A DNA stretch of 64,000 nt from Ectopseudomonas guguanensis (GTDB lineage: Bacteria > Pseudomonadota > Gammaproteobacteria > Pseudomonadales > Pseudomonadaceae), in assembly GCF_900104265.1 (NCBI RefSeq), contig NZ_FNJJ01000007.1:62131-126130 (forward strand). Reading direction: 5' to 3'. Shown here in pieces: positions 27,876-39,015 of this stretch. The notes below the pieces were generated by a model. The model was not told the DNA's origin. It saw only the letters and a program-made list of their open reading frames with translations, and made no database searches. Every line of letters starts with the position of its first letter. Within the stretch, counting starts at the first letter, position 1. The translations under genes were made by a program, and so were the position numbers.

Positions 27876-28575
27876 CCTTGAACTGCCCACGGGCGTCGTT
27901 GCCCGTAGCGATGCCAGCGCAGAGGCGCATGCCGATGCCCTGGCCCTGCGCGTGGCCGACGCCCTGCGCCAGGCCATCGACAACCGCGGCAGCGCTACCC
28001 TGGTGGTGTCCGGCGGACGCAGCCCGGTGGCCTTCTTCGACGCCCTGGCGCAGCAGCCGCTGGACTGGCGCCAGGTGCTGGTGAGCCTGGCCGACGAGCG
28101 CTGGGTGCCGGTTAATCACGCCAGCAGCAACGAGGCGCTGGTGCGCCGTCACCTGCTGCGCGGCGCCGCCTCCGAGGCGAAGTTCCTCGGCCTGTACCGG
28201 GTCGCCGGCAGCCTGGAGCAGGCGGCCGAGCTGGCCGATGCGGCCTTTGCCGAGTTGCCGCCGATCGACGTGCTGGTGCTTGGCATGGGCGACGACGGCC
28301 ACACCGCCTCGCTGTTCCCGGACAGCCCCAATCTCGACCAGGCGCTGCGCGCCGACTGCCCGCGCCGGGTGCTGCCGATGCAGGCGCCGAGCCAGCCGAC
28401 CCAGCGCCTGACCCTGACCCTGCCGCTGCTGGCCGGCGCGCGCCTGCCGCTGCTGGCGATCCAGGGCCAGGCCAAGCTGGCCACCCTGGCCGAGGCGCTG
28501 GCGCCCGGCGAGATGGCGAGCATGCCGATCCGCGCCTTCCTGCATTCCCCTCTCGAAATCTATTGGTGCCCCTGA
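27862..28575 (+). CDS. pgl: 6-phosphogluconolactonase
   Basis: A 237-residue enzyme that hydrolyses the zwf product to 6-phosphogluconate. It shows [11 protein letters not shown] near residue 50, LADERWVP near 78 and the highly conserved [13 protein letters not shown] near 143. The ATG lies within the end of zwf with GGAGGAGCTGGT just before it, so translation is coupled. One base separates its stop from eda. Confidence 0.94.
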   Translation: MAISDLELPTGVVARSDASAEAHADALALRVADALRQAIDNRGSATLVVSGGRSPVAFFDALAQQPLDWRQVLVSLADERWVPVNHASSNEALVRRHLLRGAASEAKFLGLYRVAGSLEQAAELADAAFAELPPIDVLVLGMGDDGHTASLFPDSPNLDQALRADCPRRVLPMQAPSQPTQRLTLTLPLLAGARLPLLAIQGQAKLATLAEALAPGEMASMPIRAFLHSPLEIYWCP

Positions 28576-28576
28576 C

Positions 28577-29248
28577 ATGACCAGCCCCAACGAAAGCCAG
28601 CGCGCGCGCATGGCCGAACACATCGCCGAGATCGACCGCATCTGCGCCCAGGCGCGGATCATGCCGGTGATCACCATCGCCCGCGAGGCGGACATCCTGC
28701 CGCTGGCCGACGCCCTGGCCAACGGTGGCCTGCGCGTGCTGGAGGTGACTCTGCGTTCCGAGCACGGCCTGGAGGCGATCCGTCGCCTGCGCGCCGAGCG
28801 TCCCGAACTGTGCGTCGGCGCCGGCACCGTGCTCGACGAGCAGATGCTGGCCGCCGCCATCGAAGCCGGCGCCCAGTTCATCGTCACCCCGGGCAGCACC
28901 CGCGAGCTGCTGCTGGCCGCTCTGGACAGCCCGGTGCCGCTGCTGCCGGGCGTGAGCAGCGCCTCCGAGCTGATGATTGGCTACGCCCTCGGCTATCGCC
29001 GCTTCAAGCTGTTCCCGGCCGAGGTCTGCGGCGGCATCGCTGCGCTCAAGGCGCTGGCCGGGCCGTTCGGTGGCGTGCGTTTCTGTCCCACCGGCGGCAT
29101 CACGCCGGACAACCTGCAGCGCTACATGGCCCAGCCCAACGTCATGTGCGTTGGCGGCACCTGGATGTTCCAGCGCGAGTGGGTCGAGCAGGGCGACTGG
29201 GCGCGCATCCAGCAGTGCAGCACCGAGGCCTTGCAGCTGTTGGGCTGA
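28577..29248 (+). CDS. eda: KDPG/KHG aldolase
   Basis: A 223-residue class I aldolase that splits 2-keto-3-deoxy-6-phosphogluconate into pyruvate and glyceraldehyde 3-phosphate. The catalytic Glu lies in LEVTLRS (about residue 56), the phosphate loop in GAGTVLDEQ, and the Schiff-base lysine in RFKLFPAEVCGG (about 142). It is the third gene of the HexR-controlled operon; a REP pair just downstream (29268-29325) marks its end. edd is not in this window. Confidence 0.95.
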   Translation: MTSPNESQRARMAEHIAEIDRICAQARIMPVITIAREADILPLADALANGGLRVLEVTLRSEHGLEAIRRLRAERPELCVGAGTVLDEQMLAAAIEAGAQFIVTPGSTRELLLAALDSPVPLLPGVSSASELMIGYALGYRRFKLFPAEVCGGIAALKALAGPFGGVRFCPTGGITPDNLQRYMAQPNVMCVGGTWMFQREWVEQGDWARIQQCSTEALQLLG

Positions 29249-29267
29249 AATCTTTGATCGGCCTGGT

Positions 29268-29325
29268 GGTGCGCACAGCGCACCCTACGATTCGTCACCA
29301 TCCCGTAGGGTGTCGCGGGGCCGCC
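29268..29325. repeat. REP family A, inverted pair (second arm degenerate)
   Basis: GGTGCGCACAGCGCACCCTA (29268-29288) then GTAGGGTGTCGCGGGG, following eda. Confidence 0.7.
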
Positions 29326-29362
29326 CAGGTCGTGCGCATCACCCGTTATCTGGAATCCTCTT

Positions 29363-30226
29363 ATGACCGCATTTCCGATCCGGCAGCCCCTGCTGCTGGG
29401 CATGATGCGCCTGCTCGAATGCGCCGAGCTGGCCACACCGCAGGCGCTGCTCGGCTTTATCGAGCGCAGCGTCGAGCGTGGCCTCAATGGTTTCGACCAC
29501 GCCGACATCTACGGCCTTGGCGAATGCGAAGCGCGTTTCGGTGCGGCGCTGCGTCTGCGCCCGCAACTGCGAGCGCAACTGCAACTGATCAGCAAGGCCG
29601 ATATCGTACCGGCGGCGCAGGACGTTTCGCGCTGGCGGGTCAAGCACTACGACACAACGGCGAGCTACCTGAGCCGCGCAGTGGACGCCTCGCTGCAGCG
29701 CCTGGGCGTCGAGCGGCTGGACGGCTTTCTGCTGCATCGTCCCGACCCGCTGCTGCAGGTCGAGGAAGTGACCCGCGCCCTGCAGGCGCTGGTGGCGGCG
29801 GGCAAGGTCGGTTGGCTCGGCCTGTCCAACGCCGAGCCGCTGCACTGGCAGGTGCTCGGCCGCGAGCTGGAGCTGCGCTGCAACCAGATCGAGCTGTCGC
29901 TCGGCGCCCAGCAGGCGGCCTGGGATGGCCGTCTGCAGGCATTGCAGGCCGATGGCATGCAGGTGCTGGCCTGGTCGCCGCTGGCCGGCGGGCGTTTCGC
30001 CCCGGCGCTGCAGCAGGCGCTGGAGGAGGTGGCCGCGGCGCTGCAGGCAACGCCGCTGCAGGTTGCCCTGGCCTGGCTGCGCCGTCTGCCGGGACGCCCG
30101 GTGCCGATTCTCGGCAGCCTGCGCGAGGCCCGTATCGAGGAGGCCCTGGCTGGCGCCGAGCTGCAGCTGGACGCGCCGACCTGGTTCTACCTCAGCGAGG
30201 CCGCGCGCGGCGAACGCGCGCCCTGA
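29363..30226 (+). CDS. Aldo/keto reductase (YdhF-like)
   Basis: A 287-residue TIM-barrel oxidoreductase. The catalytic tetrad is readable as Asp50/Tyr55 in GFDHADIYGLGECE, a Lys in LISKADI and His in FLLHRPDPLL. NADPH-binding segments lie near the C-terminus (ILGSLREARIEEAL). It is most like the E. coli YdhF group, whose physiological substrate is unknown. It is separated from eda by a REP pair, so probably has its own promoter. Its place beside sugar genes does not prove a role in sugar metabolism. Confidence 0.88.
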   Translation: MTAFPIRQPLLLGMMRLLECAELATPQALLGFIERSVERGLNGFDHADIYGLGECEARFGAALRLRPQLRAQLQLISKADIVPAAQDVSRWRVKHYDTTASYLSRAVDASLQRLGVERLDGFLLHRPDPLLQVEEVTRALQALVAAGKVGWLGLSNAEPLHWQVLGRELELRCNQIELSLGAQQAAWDGRLQALQADGMQVLAWSPLAGGRFAPALQQALEEVAAALQATPLQVALAWLRRLPGRPVPILGSLREARIEEALAGAELQLDAPTWFYLSEAARGERAP

Positions 30227-30402
30227 GTAGCCGGCCCCTCGGCGAACGGGCCGCCGTTTGTGAATCGATGCCGCAAAATTTTCCCTACCTATGTGCCTGG
30301 AGCGGCGCGCGGAGCGTCAGCACAGGCCTTGTGCTGGCTCTACAAAAACAATTCTCCAGCTAAACCCGAACTGCCTGTCATCCGAACAGTTGGAGAATTG
30401 TC

Positions 30403-32325
30403 ATGAACACCTGGTTTGCCAACCTCAGTGTCACCCGCAAGCTTGCGCTCGGCTTCGGCCTGGTGCTGGCTCTCACCCTGGCCCTGGCCTGGACCGCCTG
30501 GAGCGGCCTGGGCAGCGTCATCCAGCGCAGTGCCTGGATGAGCGAGATCTCCCACCTCAACACCACCCTGACCAACCTGCGCATCGCCCGCCTGCAGTTC
30601 ATGCTGGCCAGGGGCGACGTGCCCAGCAGCGAGCGCCTGCTGACCAACCTCGACCTCTATCTGCAGCAGCAGAAGAAGCTGCTCGGCACCTTCACCAACC
30701 CGGTTAACGTCAAGCTGCTGCAGGAGCAGGACCGCTACAACCAGGACTACCAGCGTTCGCTGGCCGGCATGCGTGCCGCCTATGCGGCGGCCGACGAGGC
30801 GCGGCGCAAGGTGCTGGCCGAAGATCAGCAGCTCGGTGACCTGCTCGCCGCCATGCTGCGCAGCGTGCAGCTGCTGCCAGAGTACGATGGTGGTCGTTTC
30901 CCCCAACTGCAGGCACTGACCGATACCCGTGCCGAGCTGCTGCGTCTGCGCTACCTGCTCGAGCGTTACGACAGCACGCCCGACGCCCAGACCGAGCAGG
31001 CCCTGGCCGAGCGTATCGCCTCCGCCAGCGCCAGCCTCGACGCGCTGCAGCAGGCCTTCGGGAGTGCCCAGCGCGACGCGGTGCAGCGCATTGCCGCGGC
31101 GTTGGGCCAGTTCGAGCAAGCCGTGCAGGCATTCAAGAGCGCTACTGCCGACATCACCCGTACCCGTCAGGAAATGACCGACCAGCAGGGCGAGATCGTC
31201 CGAATCAGCGAGGCGCTGTACAAGTTCCAGATGGAGCGCATGGCCATCGAGAGCGCCAAGGCGCGCAGCCTGCAGATCGGTGCCACGCTGCTGGCCATGC
31301 TCTTCGGCGTACTGGCCGCGTGGATCATCACCCGCCAGATCACCCGTCCGCTGCAGGACACCCTGGGTGCGGTGCAGCGCATCGCCGACGGTGACCTGAC
31401 CGCCAGCGTGCGGGTCGACCGTCGTGACGAGATGGGCCAGCTGCAGCAGGGCATCCAGCACATGGCCACGACCCTGCGCGAGCTGATCGGCGGCATCCGC
31501 GACAGCGTCACCCAGATCGCCAGTGCCGCCGAGGAGCTGTCGGCCGTCACCGAGCAGACCAGCGCCGGCGCCAACAGCCAGAAGAGCGAAACCGACCAGG
31601 TGGCCACCGCCATGCACGAGATGTCAGCCACTGTGCAGGAAGTGGCACGCAACGCCGAGCAGGCCTCGCAGGCGGCCAACGACGCCGACGGCCAGGCACG
31701 CCTGGGCGATCAGGTGGTGGCCGAGGTGATCGTGCAGATCGAACGCCTGGCCGCCGAGGTCAGCCGCTCCAGCGAGGCGATGCACGGCCTGCAGCAGGAG
31801 AGCGACAAGATCGGCAGCGTGATGGACGTGATCAAGTCGGTGGCCGAGCAGACCAACCTGCTGGCGCTCAACGCGGCCATCGAGGCGGCGCGTGCCGGCG
31901 AGGCGGGACGCGGTTTCGCCGTGGTCGCCGACGAGGTGCGCGGCCTGGCGCAGCGCACGCAGAAATCCACCGAGGAGATCGAGGCGCTGATCGCCGGGCT
32001 GCAGAGCGGTACCCAGCAGGTGGCGGCGGTGATGCGCAACAGCCGCAACCTCACCGACAGCAGCGTCGAGCTGACACGCAAGGCCGGCGACTCGCTGGGC
32101 AGCATCACCCAGGCGGTGTCCAACATCCAGTCGATGAACCAGCAGATCGCCGCCGCCGCCGAGGAGCAGAGCGCGGTGGCCGAGGAGATCAGCCGCAGCA
32201 TCCTCAGCGTGCGCGACGTCTCCGAACAGACCGCCACCGCCAGCGACGAGACGGCCAAGTCTTCGGCCGAGCTGGCGCGTCTGGGCGGGCAGCTGCAGGC
32301 GCTGGTCAGCCGCTTCCGCGTGTAG
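30403..32325 (+). CDS. Methyl-accepting chemotaxis protein with HBM-type sensor
   Basis: A 640-residue transducer. Transmembrane helix 1 is at about 12-34, then a helical periplasmic sensor of about 255 residues, helix 2 at about 290-308 ([18 protein letters not shown]), a HAMP domain, and a methyl-accepting domain with the hairpin tip [20 protein letters not shown]. The long all-helical ligand domain and overall length match the helical bimodular (HBM) receptors such as P. putida McpS, which bind Krebs-cycle acids and acetate. The ligand here is not proven. It lies downstream of the Entner-Doudoroff block as a separate unit. Confidence 0.88.
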   Translation: MNTWFANLSVTRKLALGFGLVLALTLALAWTAWSGLGSVIQRSAWMSEISHLNTTLTNLRIARLQFMLARGDVPSSERLLTNLDLYLQQQKKLLGTFTNPVNVKLLQEQDRYNQDYQRSLAGMRAAYAAADEARRKVLAEDQQLGDLLAAMLRSVQLLPEYDGGRFPQLQALTDTRAELLRLRYLLERYDSTPDAQTEQALAERIASASASLDALQQAFGSAQRDAVQRIAAALGQFEQAVQAFKSATADITRTRQEMTDQQGEIVRISEALYKFQMERMAIESAKARSLQIGATLLAMLFGVLAAWIITRQITRPLQDTLGAVQRIADGDLTASVRVDRRDEMGQLQQGIQHMATTLRELIGGIRDSVTQIASAAEELSAVTEQTSAGANSQKSETDQVATAMHEMSATVQEVARNAEQASQAANDADGQARLGDQVVAEVIVQIERLAAEVSRSSEAMHGLQQESDKIGSVMDVIKSVAEQTNLLALNAAIEAARAGEAGRGFAVVADEVRGLAQRTQKSTEEIEALIAGLQSGTQQVAAVMRNSRNLTDSSVELTRKAGDSLGSITQAVSNIQSMNQQIAAAAEEQSAVAEEISRSILSVRDVSEQTATASDETAKSSAELARLGGQLQALVSRFRV

Positions 32326-32346
32326 AGCAGGAATCTTGCGCATGGC

Positions 32347-32367
32347 GTAGGGTGCGCCGTGCGCACC
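32347..32367. repeat. REP family A, single copy
   Basis: GTAGGGTGCGCCGTGCGCAC just after the chemoreceptor gene. Confidence 0.8.
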
Positions 32368-32654
32368 GGGAACGTAGTGGGCTCCGGCGCGAAGCGGGGA
32401 GCTAACCACAGCAACAGTCAACGCGCCATAGCCCATCCAGGTGGTCTATCGACACACCGCCATGGCGGGTTACGTGGCGTTTGAGTCGCGTGGAGATGCC
32501 CATAGCCTGACCCTGCGCTGCCCACCCTGCCCAAGCTGGACCATCGCCAAGAAAGAGGTTCTTCGCGTTCTCGCGGGGAAGATGCGCTTGACACCGGACT
32601 GGCAATTACGTGTTAGCTGTCGATGACTTGGCACTATCCGTTAGCGTGTCGCCT

Positions 32655-33060
32655 GATCTGACGGGTTTCGCCCCTTACGGGCGACTCACTTTCTTTGCTT
32701 GTGCAAAGAAAGTAAGCAAAGAAACACACCCCTGCATACGGCCCCGGCTACGCCGGGGTTCCCTCGCTCCATCACCACTCCAGGGGCACGCCACGAAGGG
32801 CCATCCCTGGCCCATCGTGGCTCTCGCGACATCCATGTCGCTCAACCCCTTCCGCGGCGATTCCACTCGGCCTCCTGAAGGGGGACTTGGGCGTCGTCTG
32901 TACCATCGCAGTTGAAGAGCAAAGGCAAAAGCCAGACGCCGCCAATTTCAACTTCGCAAAGATCATGCAAGCTCGCGACCCGGCTCCCGGAGCAGCGCCG
33001 GAGCGAGGAAACGCAGCGAAGAGGAGTAACAGCCGCAGGCTGGCCCGAACGCTCGGCGCA
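32655..33060. repeat. Dispersed ~300-base repeat element, copy 3
   Basis: Same order of blocks as copy 1: AAAGAAAGTAAGCAAAGAAA, TTCCCTCGCTCCAT, CGAAGGGCCATCCCTGGCCC, TCCACTCGGCCTCCTGA. At 32990-33045 an inverted partial copy follows (GCGCCGGAGCGAGG and GAGTAACAGCCGCAGGCTGG), reproducing the head-to-head layout of copies 1 and 2. Together with the REP at 32347 it fills the gap 32326-33155, where I see no gene. Confidence 0.75.
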
Positions 33061-33155
33061 CTCGGCAATGGATAGTGCTAAGTCAGCAAGCGATACGCAC
33101 ACAACCTTGCCAGTCCGGTGCCAACCCGCACTTTCCCCCAAAATATGCGAAGAAC

Positions 33156-33182
33156 CAAAAAAGAAGGCGGCCGAGGCCGCCC
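33156..33182 (-). terminator. Intrinsic terminator after malM
   Basis: On the minus strand GGCGGCC-TC-GGCCGCC is followed by TTCTTTTTT. It ends the lamB-malM transcript about 60 bases beyond the malM stop. Confidence 0.8.
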
Positions 33183-33239
33183 GAATTTCCCTGGAGGGGA
33201 CTGGAGAGTGGGGCCGCTCAGCGCGGCCCCGCCGTGACC

Positions 33240-34163
33240 TCAGCGGATCTGGATGCGTTCGAGCAGATAGGCCTTGGCACTGGCGTCGCCGACCCGCGCG
33301 GCTTCGTCGGCCAGGCGCAGGGCGCGTTCGAGGTCCCTGTTCGCCAGCGCGGCATCGATGCCCTGGCGGTAGTAGGCCTGGGTTTCCGGCAGTACCGCCG
33401 GGGCCGGCACGCTGGGCAGCTGGTTGCCCATCTCGCGACCGATGCTGAACGGCGGCACATAGGTGTTGGCCTGCTGGCCGGCCACCTTGTCCTCGATCAG
33501 CACCATCTTGATCACCCCTACCGGCGCGTGCCTGGCCACCGGGTCGGGGATGTTCGGCGCCTCGTTGCCGAGGGCGCGGGCGAAGGCCTTGGCCGGGTGT
33601 TCGATGACGGTCTGGCCGCGCATCTGCGCCTCGCTGGTGTAGAGCACCAGGTAGTGTTCGTTGCCCGGGTTGTCCGGATACAGGCGGTCGACGCGCAGGC
33701 GTGCGTCCAGGCTGTCGCCCTTGAAGCCGGAGGCGGGGGCGTAGACGAAGTCCTCGGCGCCGAGCAGGCGGGTGACGCGGAACTGGCTGTCGAGCAGCAT
33801 GGCGTTGGGGGCCAGCACCGTGTCGCCGGCCTGGCTGTACAGGCGAATCTCGAACGACTTGCTGGCGGCCGGCAGCTGGAAGGCACGGAAAAAACTCTTG
33901 CCGCTGTCGAAGGCGAACGCCGGGGCGCTGGCGTCGATGCGCACCTCGCCGCTGAAGTTCACCGGGACCGGCTGGTAGGGCAGCTCGCGCAGCGAGGCGC
34001 AGCAGGAGGGCGCGGTGGCCAGGGCCTGTTCGGCGCTGTCGGCGGAGGTCTGCAGGGGCGCCGGGCTGGCGCTCAGGGCATCGATGCGGCGTAGCGGTTC
34101 GCTGGCGCAGCCGGTTAACAGAACGGTGAGCAGCGCGAGGCTGGCGATCTTGAACGGTGGCAT
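33240..34163 (-). CDS. malM: Maltose operon periplasmic lipoprotein MalM
   Basis: A 307-residue exported protein with lipobox LLTGC (Cys19) after a short signal (MPPFKIASLALLTVLLTGC). The following region has the MalM-family marks CCASLRELPYQPV, FDSGKSFFRAFQLP and SFEIRLYSQAG. MalM is a periplasmic or outer-membrane-attached protein of maltose regulons whose exact role is unclear; it associates with maltodextrin uptake. Here it follows lamB by 125 bases, as malM follows lamB in E. coli. The C-terminal 50 residues (QAYYRQGIDAALANRDLERA) are helical. Lipidation is predicted, unlike E. coli MalM (inference). Confidence 0.88.
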   Translation of the reverse strand: MPPFKIASLALLTVLLTGCASEPLRRIDALSASPAPLQTSADSAEQALATAPSCCASLRELPYQPVPVNFSGEVRIDASAPAFAFDSGKSFFRAFQLPAASKSFEIRLYSQAGDTVLAPNAMLLDSQFRVTRLLGAEDFVYAPASGFKGDSLDARLRVDRLYPDNPGNEHYLVLYTSEAQMRGQTVIEHPAKAFARALGNEAPNIPDPVARHAPVGVIKMVLIEDKVAGQQANTYVPPFSIGREMGNQLPSVPAPAVLPETQAYYRQGIDAALANRDLERALRLADEAARVGDASAKAYLLERIQIR

Positions 34164-34288
34164 GGGTTATTCCTCTTTTTATGTCACGCCTGGTAAAAGG
34201 CCCCGGCCTATTGCAGAACCGGGGCAAGGACCACAGGAGCAGCGTTACGGTATTGCCGGGCAGCCGGATGCAACGGATGCCCGACCGC

Positions 34289-35776
<1,488 letters not shown>

Positions 35777-35808
35777 CTACGCCGGGAAAAACCTTGCCGG
35801 GGAGGTTT
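35777..35808 (+). promoter_or_regulatory. Putative MalT site upstream of the amylase gene
   Basis: CTACGCC-N15-GGGGAGGTTT, 125 bases before the amylase ATG. The second half matches the E. coli MalT box (GGGGAKGAGG) over its first seven bases. The shared 35564-35932 gap between lamB and the amylase gene carries both sites. Confidence 0.5.
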
Positions 35809-35932
35809 GGCCGCGCCTGCCCGGGCGGCAGGCTGGCGTCATCGGTGCGCCCGCGCGGGCGGCCGATCAGTCCATCCGGGGGCAGCCCCCGTAGTCGGAT
35901 GCTCACGACAATGACAAGAACGGAGCTTTAAG

Positions 35933-37600
35933 ATGAACCGATACCTGCGACTGGCCGCGCTGACCCTGGCCCTGGCGCCGCTGGCCTACCCCTGGGGCAA
36001 CCTGGTGCGCGCCGCCGACGCGCCGGGCAAGACCGTCAGCGGCGTGCGCTATCACGGCGGCGATGAAATCATCCTCCAGGGCTTTCACTGGAACACCGTG
36101 CGGACCTCGAGCAACTGGTACGCGACCCTGGCCAGCATGGCGCCGACCCTGGCCGCCGATGGCTTCAGTGCGATCTGGATGCCGGTGCCCTGGCGCGACT
36201 TCTCCAGCTGGAGCGACCCCGGCAACGGCACCTCGGGCGGTGGCGAAGGCTACTTCTGGCACGACTTCAACAAGAACGGCCGCTATGGCAGCGACAGCCT
36301 GCTCAGACAGGCCGCCGGCGCGCTCAATGCGGCCGGGGTCAAACCCATCTACGACGTGGTGCCCAACCACATGAACCGCGGCTACCCGGACAAGGAAATC
36401 AACCTGCCGGCCGGCCAGGGGCTGTGGCGCCACGACTGCACTGACCCGGGCAATTACGCCAACGACTGCGACGACGGCGACCGTTTCATGGGCGGCGACG
36501 CCGACCTCAATACCGGCCACCCGCAGAACTACGCGATGTTCCGCGACGAGTTCGCCAGGCTGCGCAGCCAGTATGGCGCCGGGGGCTTTCGCTTCGACTT
36601 CGTCCGCGGCTACGCCGGCGAGCGGGTCGCCAGCTGGATGAGCGATGCCCACGACAACGGCTTCTGCCTCGGCGAGCTGTGGAAGGCGCCGGGCGAGTAC
36701 CCGAGCTGGGACTGGCGCAACGGCGCCAGCTGGCAGCAGATCCTCAAGGACTGGTCCGATCGCGCCAAGTGCACGGTGTTCGACTTCGCCCTCAAGGAGC
36801 GCATGCAGAACGGTGGCATCGCCGACTGGCGCCACGGCCTCAACGGCAACCCCGATGCGCGCTGGCGCGAGGTGGCGGTGACCTTCGTCGACAACCACGA
36901 CACCGGCTACTCGCCCGGCCCGCACGGCGGCCAGCACCACTGGCCGCTGCCGGACGCGCGGCTGAAGCAGGCCTACGCCTACATCCTCAGCAGCCCGGGT
37001 ACGCCGGTGGTGTACTGGCCGCACATGTACGACTGGGGCCATGGCGACTTCATCCGCCAGTTGATCCAGATCCGCCGTGCGGCGGGGGTCAAGGCGGCCT
37101 CGGCTATCCAGTTCCACTCGGGGTTCTCCGGCCTGGTGGCGACCATCAGCGGCAGCCAGCAGCAACTGCTGATCGCCCTGGACTCCAACCTGTCCTCGCC
37201 CGGCCAGGTGGCCAGCGGCGACTTCACCCAGGCGCTCAGCACTGACAACGGCGCGATCCGTATTTGGCGCAGCGGTCAGAGTGACGATGAGGAGCAGGGC
37301 GATCTGGTCAGCGTCAACTTCCGCTGTGACAACGGCGTGACCCAGTGGGGCGACAGCGTCTACGCGGTGGGCAACGTCGCCCAGCTGGGCAACTGGAGCC
37401 CGGCCGGCGCCGTGCGCCTGACCGACACCAGCGCCTATCCAACCTGGAAGGGCAGCATTGCCCTGCCGGCCGGTCAGCAGGTGCAGTGGAAGTGCATCGT
37501 GCGCAGCGAAAGCAACCCGACCCAGGTCAAGACCTGGCAGCCGGGCGGCAACAACAGCGTGACGGTGGCGGCAGGAGCCAGTACCGCGGGGAGTTTCTAG
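35933..37600 (+). CDS. amyP: Glucan 1,4-alpha-maltotetraohydrolase (G4-forming amylase), secreted
   Basis: A 555-residue extracellular GH13 enzyme closely resembling the maltotetraose-forming exo-amylase of P. stutzeri. A signal peptide (about 28 residues) precedes VRYHGGDEIILQGFHWN. Catalytic residues are in place: nucleophile Asp222 (GFRFDFVRGY), acid/base Glu248 (CLGELWKA) and Asp323 (FVDNHDTGYSPG). Calcium-site regions DCDDGDRFMGGDADLNTGHP and YDVVPNHMN are intact. Residues about 458-555 form a CBM20 starch-binding domain (YAVGNVAQLGNWSP). It cuts maltotetraose from the non-reducing ends of starch; LamB and MalEFGK can import the product. Secretion beyond the periplasm would need a type II system, not seen here. 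Confidence 0.94.
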   Translation: MNRYLRLAALTLALAPLAYPWGNLVRAADAPGKTVSGVRYHGGDEIILQGFHWNTVRTSSNWYATLASMAPTLAADGFSAIWMPVPWRDFSSWSDPGNGTSGGGEGYFWHDFNKNGRYGSDSLLRQAAGALNAAGVKPIYDVVPNHMNRGYPDKEINLPAGQGLWRHDCTDPGNYANDCDDGDRFMGGDADLNTGHPQNYAMFRDEFARLRSQYGAGGFRFDFVRGYAGERVASWMSDAHDNGFCLGELWKAPGEYPSWDWRNGASWQQILKDWSDRAKCTVFDFALKERMQNGGIADWRHGLNGNPDARWREVAVTFVDNHDTGYSPGPHGGQHHWPLPDARLKQAYAYILSSPGTPVVYWPHMYDWGHGDFIRQLIQIRRAAGVKAASAIQFHSGFSGLVATISGSQQQLLIALDSNLSSPGQVASGDFTQALSTDNGAIRIWRSGQSDDEEQGDLVSVNFRCDNGVTQWGDSVYAVGNVAQLGNWSPAGAVRLTDTSAYPTWKGSIALPAGQQVQWKCIVRSESNPTQVKTWQPGGNNSVTVAAGASTAGSF

Positions 37601-37610
37601 TTCGCGCGTT

Positions 37611-37666
37611 GGTGCGCACGGTACACCCTACGACGACGCCGAACCGTAGGGTGCGCCGTGCGCACC
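37611..37666. repeat. REP family A inverted pair (REPIN)
   Basis: GGTGCGCACGGTACACCCTA (37611-37631) and GTAGGGTGCGCCGTGCGCAC (37646-37666), between the amylase and RAYT genes; a degenerate third copy (GGGTGTGCCCCGTGCGCACC) follows at about 37683. Confidence 0.85.
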
Positions 37667-37775
37667 GATCTCCTTTTGAACAGGGTGTGCCCCGTGCGCA
37701 CCAATCCATCGAACCCGCCGCAACACCGCCATCACCGGCTATTCTGAACAGGCGAAAGCGTTCAGGAGACAGGGA

Positions 37776-38306
37776 ATGTCCGACTACCGCCGCGCCCGGG
37801 AGCAGGGCGCCTGCTATTTCTTCACCCTGGTCAGCCACCAGCGCCGGCCGCTGCTCACCGAAGCGCCGGTGCGCGCCGCATTGCGCGGCGCCATCGAGCA
37901 GGTGCGCCAGAGCTATCCATTCATCATCAAGGGCTGGGTGCTGCTGCCCGATCACCTGCACTGCCTGTGGCAACTGCCACCGGGTGATGCCGAGTTCGGC
38001 CTGCGCTGGTCGATGATCAAGCGCCTGACCAGCCAGGCCCTGCCGCAGCCCGAGGGCGTCAGCCTGAGCCGGCGCCTGCGCCGTGAAGCGGGCTTGTGGC
38101 AAAGGCGCTTCTGGGAACACCGCATCCGCGACCAACAGGACCTGCACCGGCACCTGGATTACCTGCATTGGAATCCGGTGCGCCATGGCCTGGTGCGGCA
38201 GGTGGCGGACTGGCCCTGGTCGAGCTTCCATCGCCTGGTGCGCGAGGGCGTGTACCCGGCGGATTGGGGCGGGGTAGCGGAGGATGAGGGGGCGTTTGGC
38301 GAGTGA
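37776..38306 (+). CDS. REP-associated tyrosine transposase (RAYT), second
   Basis: A 176-residue Y1_Tnp-family protein. HUH-type motif is LLPDHLHCLWQLP (about residues 52-64), conserved WQRRFWEHRIRD near 108, and catalytic Tyr region RHLDYLHWNPVRHG near 128. It is related to, but clearly different from, the RAYT at 6582-7124. REP family A copies surround it: an inverted pair upstream and a five-unit array directly downstream, so family A is presumably its substrate (inference). It splits the mal gene cluster between the amylase gene and the kinase-like gene. ATG 37776 follows GGAGACAGGGA. Confidence 0.92.
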   Translation: MSDYRRAREQGACYFFTLVSHQRRPLLTEAPVRAALRGAIEQVRQSYPFIIKGWVLLPDHLHCLWQLPPGDAEFGLRWSMIKRLTSQALPQPEGVSLSRRLRREAGLWQRRFWEHRIRDQQDLHRHLDYLHWNPVRHGLVRQVADWPWSSFHRLVREGVYPADWGGVAEDEGAFGE

Positions 38307-38320
38307 ACGCGCGAATTCGG

Positions 38321-38996
38321 CGGTAGCCGCGGTGCGCACGGCGCACCCTACGGTTGGGCGTCCCAGGCTCGTAGGGTGCGCCGCGCGCACCGGGGATGAA
38401 CGCTGATCTGCCAGGTCGGCGCCTGTTCCCACACCCCGTCGAGCTGCAGCCGCAGGGCGGTGTACAGGCGGAGAACCGCGGTAGCCGCGGTGCGCATGGC
38501 GCACCCTACGGTTGGGCGTTGCAGGCTCGTAGGGTGCGCCGCGCGCACCGGGGATGAACGCCGATCTGCCGGATTGGCGCCTGTTCTCACACCCGTCGAG
38601 CTGTCGTCGCGGGGCTGGGTATAGGCGGAGAACCGCGGTAGCCGCGGTGCGCATGGCGCACCCTACGGTTGGGCGTCTCAGGCTCGTAGGGTGCGCCGCG
38701 CGCACCGGGGATGAATGCCGATCTGTCGGATCGGCGCCTGTTCCCACACCCATCGAGCTGCCGCCGCAGGGCGGGGTATAGGCGGAGAACGGCGGTAGCC
38801 GCGGTGCGCATGGCGCACCCTACGGTTGGGCGTCCCAGGCTCGTAGGGTGCGCCGCGCGCACCGGGGATGAACGCCGATCTGCCAGGTCGGCGCATTCCC
38901 ACAACCCGTCGAGTTGCCGCCGCGGGGCGGGGTATTGGGGAGAGCCGCGGTAGCCGCGGTGCGCACGGCGCACCCTACGGAGGCGCCGTGCGCACC
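38321..38996. repeat. Tandem array of five REP-A pairs, ~157-base period
   Basis: The start of each unit (CGGTAGCCGCGGTGCGCA) is at 38321, 38479, 38636, 38793 and 38948, giving periods of 158, 157, 157 and 155. Each unit holds GGTGCGCAYGGCGCACCCTA, a short spacer (CGGTTGGGCGTCCCAGGCT), GTAGGGTGCGCCGCGCGCAC, then a conserved non-REP block with GATGAACGCCGATCTG and CCCACACCCGTCGAGCTG. The last unit is truncated. No coding potential is seen; long frames here are composition artefacts. Confidence 0.95.
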
Positions 38997-39015
38997 AGGC
39001 CGCCAATCTCGCCGC

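Noticed and set aside
38321..38996. CRISPR array
   Set aside because: Regular spacing, but the units are about 157 bases, spacers are conserved rather than unique, and each unit holds paired REP palindromes. No cas genes are present.
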